Shown one piece after another: positions 58,580 to 64,000 of a DNA stretch of 64,000 nt (positions are counted from its first letter, which is position 1; each line of letters begins with the position of its first letter). The DNA is taken from contig NZ_AUHU01000008.1 in assembly GCF_000423345.1 (NCBI RefSeq), forward strand, positions 62,001-126,000, given 5' to 3'. Both the position numbers and the translations under genes were made by a program. Under the pieces are notes generated by a model, which made no database searches, was not told the DNA's origin, and saw only the letters and a program-made list of their open reading frames with translations. Origin of the DNA: Marinimicrobium agarilyticum DSM 16975 (GTDB lineage: Bacteria > Pseudomonadota > Gammaproteobacteria > Pseudomonadales > Cellvibrionaceae).

Positions 58580-59482
58580 TCACTTGATGTGCTCAAGAAT
58601 CCCGTCGAGCTCATCCAGATTGTTGTAGCTGATGACCAACCGACCCTTTCCTTTGGCGGTGTGCTGGATGTTCACTCCAGCGCCGAGGGTATCGGACAAC
58701 TGCTCCTCAAGGCGGCGAATGTCCGCAGAGGGCGCCGCCGGTTTAACGGTTTTCTTGTCTTTCTGTTCCTGCAGGTTGCGCACCAGCATTTCGGTCTGAC
58801 GCACGGACAACCCTTTGCCGACCACCTGCCGCGCGGCGTTGCGCTGGTCTTCGGCCTCAAGGCTAAGCAGGGCGCGGGCATGGCCCATTTCCAGATCACC
58901 ATGCTCAAGCATGGTGGTAACTTCTTCGGTCAACGCAATCAGGCGCAGAAGGTTGGTTACCGTCGTGCGGGACTTCCCCACCGCCTGGGCGACTTCTCCG
59001 TGAGTCAGTTCAAACTCGTCTTGCAAACGTTTGAGGGCCATGGCCTCTTCAATCGGGTTGAGATCTTCGCGCTGAATGTTCTCAATCAACGCCATGGCAA
59101 TGGCGGCTTCGTCCGGAACGTCGCGAATGACGGCGGGAATTTTGTCCAGCCCGGCCAACTGGGTCGCTCGCCAGCGGCGCTCCCCGGCAATGATTTCGTA
59201 TTTTTCCGGACCGACCAGACGCACCACAATGGGCTGCATGACGCCTTGGGCCCGGATGGAGTCAGCCAGCTCTTCCAATGCTTCCGGGTGCATGTCCCGG
59301 CGGGGCTGGTAGCGCCCGCGCTGTATCATTTCCACCGGAATATGGGCGAGCCGTCCGTCCGCGAGTGCTTTTTCCACCGCCTCCGGAGTGTCCGGGGTGG
59401 GTGCGTCCGTCGGCGCCGACGTCACTCCCGCCCCCAATAGGGCGTCCAAGCCTTTACCTAAGCCTTTGCGTTTTCCCGCCAT
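58580..59482 (-). CDS. parB: Chromosome partitioning protein ParB
   Basis: The 300-residue protein begins MAGKRKGLGKGLDALLG. Its CTPase/ParB domain (about 40-130) carries YQPRRDMHPEALEELADSIR and the ERRWRAT box. A helix-turn-helix (about 160-185: THGEVAQAVGKSRTTVTNLL) for parS binding and a C-terminal dimerisation domain (about 255-300) follow. It loads at parS sites near the origin and works with ParA in chromosome segregation. It lies 41 bases after parA. No parS consensus was noticed in the window. Confidence 0.97.
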   Translation of the reverse strand: MAGKRKGLGKGLDALLGAGVTSAPTDAPTPDTPEAVEKALADGRLAHIPVEMIQRGRYQPRRDMHPEALEELADSIRAQGVMQPIVVRLVGPEKYEIIAGERRWRATQLAGLDKIPAVIRDVPDEAAIAMALIENIQREDLNPIEEAMALKRLQDEFELTHGEVAQAVGKSRTTVTNLLRLIALTEEVTTMLEHGDLEMGHARALLSLEAEDQRNAARQVVGKGLSVRQTEMLVRNLQEQKDKKTVKPAAPSADIRRLEEQLSDTLGAGVNIQHTAKGKGRLVISYNNLDELDGILEHIK

Positions 59483-59523
59483 TGCCTTGCCCTGTTAAAC
59501 CCTGACTGAGGATAAGTGTGTGT

Positions 59524-60321
59524 TCACGAAGCGGCGGTGGCCGCCGCTTTTTGCTCATTTTCGATGCGCCGGATCATTTCTCCGGCCAGTGCCAGATAGG
59601 CAATCGCGCCCTTGGACTGACGGTCGTAGCTCAATACCGGTTGGCCGTAGCTGGGGGCCTCGGCCAAGCGTACGTTGCGTGGAATGCAGGTACGGTAGAG
59701 GCGGTCACCAAAGTGCTGGGACAGCTGTGCCGACACGTCATTGGTGAGGCTGTTGCGCGGATCGTACATGGTGCGCAGCAGGCCTTCGATTTTGAGATTG
59801 GGGTTGAGCAATTCCTGGATTCGACCGATGGTGTTCATCAGCGCCGATAGCCCCTCGAGGGCGTAGTATTCGCACTGCATGGGGATAATCACGCCATCGC
59901 AGGCGGTCAGCGCATTGACGGTCAGCATATTGAGCGATGGCGGACAGTCGATGATGATGTAGTCGAAGTCGTTTTTAATGGTTTGCAGGCCGTCCCAGAG
60001 CAGGCGTTCTTTGCCGTCGAGGGAGAGCATTTCCACCTCGGCCGCGGTCAGGTCGCCGTTGGCCGGCAACAGGTGATATTGACCCGATTCGGACACTTGC
60101 AGGCATTCGCTCGCGCTCGCTTGGCGAGTCAACACGTCGTAGACGGTGAGGTCGAGCTCACTTTTGTCCACCCCGCTGCCCATGGTGGCGTTACCCTGGG
60201 GATCGAGGTCGACCAGGAGGACGCGTTTTTTGGTCGCGACCAGGGAGGCGGCGAGGTTGACGCAGGTGGTGGTTTTGCCGACACCGCCTTTCTGGTTGGC
60301 TACCGCGTAGATTCGGGTCAA
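59524..60321 (-). CDS. parA: Chromosome partitioning ATPase ParA (Soj)
   Basis: The 265-residue deviant Walker ATPase has NQKGGVGKTTTCVNLAASL at residues 9-27 and Walker B-type YIIIDCPPSLNML. It moves ParB-parS complexes over the nucleoid. The start is TTG (60321), supported by AAGGA seven bases upstream and by the conserved beginning MTRIYAVANQKGG; no ATG or GTG is better placed. It is separated from rsmG by a 289-base gap that contains repeat copy C. Confidence 0.97.
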   Translation of the reverse strand: MTRIYAVANQKGGVGKTTTCVNLAASLVATKKRVLLVDLDPQGNATMGSGVDKSELDLTVYDVLTRQASASECLQVSESGQYHLLPANGDLTAAEVEMLSLDGKERLLWDGLQTIKNDFDYIIIDCPPSLNMLTVNALTACDGVIIPMQCEYYALEGLSALMNTIGRIQELLNPNLKIEGLLRTMYDPRNSLTNDVSAQLSQHFGDRLYRTCIPRNVRLAEAPSYGQPVLSYDRQSKGAIAYLALAGEMIRRIENEQKAAATAAS

Positions 60322-60441
60322 TTCGTTATCCTTTGGAGGCCGTCAAACACAATCAAAGCCGGGTATTGTGTGGCAAGCGGCGGCTGGGGACAAGTCCAGA
60401 GTAGCATTGGTCTTCACAAATCGGGCAGCTTTACCGGCTCC

Positions 60442-60552
60442 GGCCCGAAGGGAGAACGGCCTTCCCGAGACACGCCGTGAATACATCCCTGTAGGCTCGA
60501 ATCGCGAATCCCGCGCTCCACGGTCTCGGGAAGGCCGTTCTCCCTTCGGGCC
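60442..60552. repeat. Intergenic core-plus-inverted-repeat element, copy C
   Basis: A perfect 30-bp inverted repeat (60442-60471 and 60523-60552) encloses a 51-base core: GTGAATACATCCCTGTAGGC at 60477-60496, then CTCGA and a variable segment, then ACGG. The core start and end match copies A and B, but the arms are unrelated to theirs. It occupies the gap between rsmG and parA. Confidence 0.85.
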
Positions 60553-60610
60553 TCAGTGCTAAATTTGGAGAGTGAGCTTTTTGGCGTAGGGTTGGTAAGC
60601 GAAGCGCCAC

Positions 60611-61249
60611 CTACCGTAACTTCAATTCCAACAGATGCCTTTCCCCGTCATTGCCCGGAACCTGCAATCGGTGGCTATCAACCAAACGAGCCCGTTTTTC
60701 CACGCCGGCTAACTCTTCCTGGGGATAAACCCCTTTCATCGCCATAAACAAGCCTTCGGGGGAAAGTAAGTGCTCACACCCATCAACCATGTCCGCCAAG
60801 CTGGCAAAAGCGCGGCTGATGACGATATCGAAGGGTTGTTCGGGCTTGAAGTGTTCGACACGGCGGTTTTCCACCGTGACGTTGTCCAGGCCCAGTTGGG
60901 TTTTGACGTGGAACAGGAAGCGGGTTTTTTTGCCGGCGCTGTCGAGCAGGGTGATCTGGCAATCGGGCAGGGCGATGGCCAGGGGGATACCGGGAAGACC
61001 GCCACCGGTGCCCACATCGATCAGGCGTTTCGGAGCTCGAACTTGCACATGTTTCAGGACACTCAAACTGTCCAGCAGGTGACGGTCGAGCATGGCCTCA
61101 ATGTCGCGGATGGCGGACAGGTTGTAGGCCCGGTTCCACTTGTGGAATTCGTTGAGGTAGGTGAGCAGCTGTGTTTTTTGCGTGTTGGACAGTGTCAGCG
61201 CCAGGGCGCTAAGCCCGGCATCAAGCCGGGCACTGAGAGCGTCGGTCAT
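60611..61249 (-). CDS. rsmG: 16S rRNA (guanine527-N7)-methyltransferase RsmG (GidB)
   Basis: The 212-residue SAM-dependent methyltransferase has the motif [20 protein letters not shown] (about 85-104) and N-terminal helices with YNLSAIRD. It methylates G527 of 16S rRNA. The start overlaps the mnmG stop by four bases (ATGA), as in most gammaproteobacteria. Confidence 0.97.
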   Translation of the reverse strand: MTDALSARLDAGLSALALTLSNTQKTQLLTYLNEFHKWNRAYNLSAIRDIEAMLDRHLLDSLSVLKHVQVRAPKRLIDVGTGGGLPGIPLAIALPDCQITLLDSAGKKTRFLFHVKTQLGLDNVTVENRRVEHFKPEQPFDIVISRAFASLADMVDGCEHLLSPEGLFMAMKGVYPQEELAGVEKRARLVDSHRLQVPGNDGERHLLELKLR

Positions 61250-63141
61250 GAGGCGCGGCTGGCCTCCCGCTGCAGAAGGCCGCGTTTTTTGAGGTGAATC
61301 AGTAGCAACGAAACGGCCGCCGGGGTCACGCCGGGCACTCGGGAGGCACGGGCCAGGGTGGCCGGACGAGCGGCATTGAGCTTTTGCTTCACTTCGTTGG
61401 ACAGGCCTTCGACCTTGTCGAACTCGAAACTGTCCGGAATCAACGTCTGCTCGTGGGCGCGCAGCCGATCGATGTCATCCTGCTGGCGATCGATGTAGCC
61501 GGAGTACTTGGCATCGATTTCAATCTGCAGGGCAACGCGCTCGTCGGTCACCGGCTCGCCCTTGAGCCCGGCGATATCGGCGTAGCCGAGTTCCGGTCGT
61601 TTGAGCAACTCGAACAGGTTGTACTCGCGATTCAGCGGCGTGTCGATTTTGGTTTCGAGCGCCTTGGCTTCGCCGGAGCCAGCCTGAACCCAGGTGGTTT
61701 TCAGCCGTTCCCGTTCGCGGGCAATGGATTCGCGCTGTTCGCTGAACTGCGCCCAATGAGCGTCGTCGATCAGCCCCATCTCGCGGGCCTGTTCGGTCAG
61801 GCGCAGGTCGGCGTTGTCCTCTCGAAGCAGAAGCCGGTATTCCGCGCGGCTGGTGAACATCCGGTAGGGCTCCTGGGTGCCCATGGTAATCAGGTCGTCC
61901 ACCAGCACGCCGATGTAGGCTTCGTCCCGGCGGGGGCACCAGGCGTCCTGCTCTTTCACGCGGCGAGCGGCGTTAATACCGGCCAGCAGGCCCTGGGCAC
62001 CGGCTTCTTCGTAGCCGGTGGTGCCGTTGATTTGCCCGGCAAAATACAAGCCGGCAATGGATTTCGTTTCCAGGCTGTACTGCAGGTCTTGCGGATTGAA
62101 AAAGTCGTATTCAATCGCATAGCCCGGGCGGGTGATATGGGCGTTTTCAAAGCCTTTGATAGAGCGCACCAGTTCCAGCTGCACGTCGAACGGCAGACTG
62201 GTGGAAATGCCGTTGGGGTAAAGCTCCCGAGTACCGAGGCCTTCGGGCTCGATAAATATCTGGTGCGACGGCTTGTCGGCAAACCGGTGAATTTTGTCTT
62301 CGATGGACGGACAGTAGCGCGGGCCAATGCCTTCAATCACCCCGGAGTACATGGGGGAGCGGTCCAGGCCGCCGCGGATCACGTCATGGGTGCGCTCATT
62401 GGTATGAGTAATCCAGCAGCACATCTGCTGCGGATGCCAGTCCCGGGAGCCGCGGGCGGACATGACCGGGCGAGGTTCGTCGCCCCACTGCTCCTGGAGT
62501 TCGGAGAAGTCGACGCTGTTGGCGTCGATCCGCGGCGGGGTACCGGTTTTCAGGCGGTCCACCCGCAGGGGTAGCTCTCGCAGACGAGCCGCCAGGGCCT
62601 GGGCGGGGGGATCACCCGCACGGCCGCCAGCGTGGTTTTGCATGCCAATGTGAATTTTGCCACCGAGGAAGGTACCGGTGGTGAGCACGACGGTCGGGGC
62701 GAAGAACTTGAGCCCCATCTGGGTTACAACACCTTCGATGCGATCGCCCTGGACAATCAGATCATCCGCCGCCTGCTGAAATATGCTCAGGTTGGGTTGG
62801 TTTTCCAGCATTTCGCGGATGGCCGCTTTGTACAGGGCACGATCGGCTTGAGCCCGGGTGGCACGCACGGCGGGGCCCTTGCGCGAGTTCAATACTCGAA
62901 ACTGGATGCCGGCCCGATCCGTAGCCATTGCCATGGCGCCGCCCAGAGCGTCGATTTCTTTCACCAGATGGCTTTTCCCAATGCCCCCGATCGCCGGATT
63001 GCAGGACATCTGGCCGAGCGTATCGACATTGTGCGTCAGCAGCAGGGTCTTACAACCCATGCGAGCCGCCGCCAGGCACGCTTCAGTGCCGGCGTGTCCG
63101 CCGCCGATGACGATAACGTCAAAGTGCTCCGGGTAATTCAT
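61246..63141 (-). CDS. mnmG: tRNA uridine 5-carboxymethylaminomethyl modification enzyme MnmG (GidA)
   Basis: The 631-residue FAD protein has the dinucleotide-binding [17 protein letters not shown] (about 13-29), the GidA signatures ([20 protein letters not shown] and [11 protein letters not shown]) and a C-terminal helical domain that binds MnmE and tRNA. With MnmE it modifies the wobble uridine. It is the first gene left of the origin and is transcribed away from it, an arrangement like that of E. coli. Confidence 0.98.
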   Translation of the reverse strand: MNYPEHFDVIVIGGGHAGTEACLAAARMGCKTLLLTHNVDTLGQMSCNPAIGGIGKSHLVKEIDALGGAMAMATDRAGIQFRVLNSRKGPAVRATRAQADRALYKAAIREMLENQPNLSIFQQAADDLIVQGDRIEGVVTQMGLKFFAPTVVLTTGTFLGGKIHIGMQNHAGGRAGDPPAQALAARLRELPLRVDRLKTGTPPRIDANSVDFSELQEQWGDEPRPVMSARGSRDWHPQQMCCWITHTNERTHDVIRGGLDRSPMYSGVIEGIGPRYCPSIEDKIHRFADKPSHQIFIEPEGLGTRELYPNGISTSLPFDVQLELVRSIKGFENAHITRPGYAIEYDFFNPQDLQYSLETKSIAGLYFAGQINGTTGYEEAGAQGLLAGINAARRVKEQDAWCPRRDEAYIGVLVDDLITMGTQEPYRMFTSRAEYRLLLREDNADLRLTEQAREMGLIDDAHWAQFSEQRESIARERERLKTTWVQAGSGEAKALETKIDTPLNREYNLFELLKRPELGYADIAGLKGEPVTDERVALQIEIDAKYSGYIDRQQDDIDRLRAHEQTLIPDSFEFDKVEGLSNEVKQKLNAARPATLARASRVPGVTPAAVSLLLIHLKKRGLLQREASRAS

Positions 63142-63700
63142 ATCAGGGGCCTCTGAGAGCTCAGCCGGTGAAAAGGGGAGGCATTATAGGGGCATAGCGG
63201 GCATTTGTACAAAAGTTGTTCAGTTTGTATACAGGCTAATTTTTCAGGTTAAACAATGATTAAGTAATGAATATATAAATATAGAGTTATATAGATAAGT
63301 ATTTAATGATGTTGTTATATATGGTGAACCACTTTTCTGTGCAAAACTCTTAAAATTCCTTTTAAAACAACACCTTGGAAGCATAACAAACGGCGGGACA
63401 AGACGCGGGCAACCGGCTGACAAGCTGACCGGAAGCTGGTGATGAAAAGCCGACTTATCCAAGGATTTTAGAAATCCTGACTTATCCCCAATTTCATAGT
63501 CAGCTTTTACCCCCACAGACTCACAGGGTTATCCCCAGAAAAATTTTTACCGACGAAGAATCAATGAGTTATGGGATAAACCTGTGAACGAGTGTGGATA
63601 ATTGCTGTAAGTTTGCCTTGTTGCCCTTCTGTACGATGTGGATAAGTGTCATCCACAGGTGTGAATAAGTCCGTATTGAGGGGGGATTGTCGGAAATCCC
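63142..63700. other. Probable chromosomal replication origin (oriC)
   Basis: This 580-base gap between mnmG and the tRNA has no credible gene. It holds an AT-rich stretch (about 63236-63335) suited to be the unwinding element. It also holds a cluster of DnaA boxes: TGTGGATAA at 63593-63601 and 63637-63645 (perfect), TGTGAATAA at 63660-63668, TCATCCACA at 63649-63657, and the near-matches TTATCCCCA at 63482-63490 and 63529-63537 and TTATCCAAG at 63455-63463. The mnmG-rsmG-parAB-atp context supports this. dnaA is not adjacent in the visible part. Confidence 0.8.
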
Positions 63701-63724
63701 CGTTGGGTGTGTAATACCGTTCAC

Positions 63725-63800
<76 letters not shown>

Positions 63801-63830
63801 ATGTTGTTTTATACGCGGCTTGAGGGCGTA

Positions 63831-64000
63831 ATGGGCATGAATGAGGCCACCGACGTTCTGGATTTCTGGTTTGTGGAGTGCGAGCCGAAGCACTGGTTTC
63901 AAAAGAATAAGCACTTTGATCGAGAAATCGAGCGGCGTTTTTCCGAGGTTCATCGTCGGGCCTGTGCCTGCGAGCTAGCGCCTTGGCGAGAGCAGCCGGA
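63831..64000 (+). CDS. DUF924-family protein (N-terminal fragment)
   Basis: The gene runs off the right edge. The visible part reads MNEATDVLDFWFVECEPKHW and FDREIERRFSEVHRRACA, with VLDFWF, a WF pair and an rF helix typical of DUF924, a TPR-like helical family of unknown function. Either the ATG at 63831 (GAGGG four bases upstream) or the ATG at 63837 may be the start. It is the first gene on the right of the origin, divergent from mnmG. Confidence 0.75.
   Translation, partial: MGMNEATDVLDFWFVECEPKHWFQKNKHFDREIERRFSEVHRRACACELAPWREQP

Noticed and set aside
58580-60321. Possible parS sites near parAB
   Set aside because: I looked for the TGTTTCACGTGAAACA type palindrome and saw none in the window, so no parS is reported.

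Overview
The window looks like chromosomal DNA of a polysaccharide-degrading gammaproteobacterium of the Cellvibrionaceae type (Marinimicrobium, Gilvimarinus or Saccharophagus relatives). The signs are secreted or lipoprotein carbohydrate-active enzymes with serine-rich linkers, many TonB-dependent receptors, tryptophan-halogenase-like flavoenzymes in a sugar-uptake locus, and a moderately high G+C content. Genus-level placement is inference.

Layout. 1-3700: a signalling cluster on the minus strand (a PAS protein cut by the window edge, a receiver/CheC-like response regulator, a PAS-GGDEF-EAL protein). 3800-9400: a large secreted beta-propeller/HEAT/cytochrome c protein, a TlyA-type RNA methyltransferase and a DUF457-type membrane hydrolase. 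9600-14100: an ionotropic-glutamate-receptor-like potassium channel, a membrane-anchored unknown protein, a membrane-bound AraC-type regulator and a small hotdog-like protein. 14200-15550: a GH5 cellulase lipoprotein. 15640-20240: a Fur-type iron locus (TonB siderophore receptor, DUF3649, PepSY reductase-like protein, DUF3325). 20300-30000: mixed genes (two-domain thioredoxin protein, zinc-ribbon protein, lactate permease, zinc metallopeptidase, a second Fur-type siderophore receptor, DUF1080 lipoprotein, EamA exporter, GNAT-membrane fusion).

30063-33015 holds glmS and its DeoR-type regulator glmR. 33229-49607 is a carbohydrate island: PL11 rhamnogalacturonan lyase with CBMs, two tryptophan-halogenase-like genes, a very large TonB receptor, a GH20 hexosaminidase, a GH9 cellulase and a phospholipase-D family protein. 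Three promoters in it share a CAACGTTG-centred palindrome placed over the -35 region, so the receptor, the GH20 enzyme and one halogenase probably form one LacI-family regulon for an amino-sugar glycan. The island sits between glmU and glmR-glmS, which lie close together in pseudomonads.

49641-63141 is the conserved origin-proximal block, all on the minus strand and reading away from the origin: mnmG, rsmG, parA, parB, atpI-B-E-F-H-A-G-D-C, glmU. 63142-63700 is a strong oriC candidate (AT-rich stretch plus several DnaA boxes), followed by tRNA-Thr(CGT) and the start of a DUF924 gene. Most genes in the window are co-directional with replication leaving this origin.

The most unusual non-coding structure is a family of three intergenic elements (31939-32040, 32127-32229, 60442-60552). 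They share a core, but each core is enclosed by its own perfect 24-30 bp inverted repeat whose sequence is not shared with the other copies.
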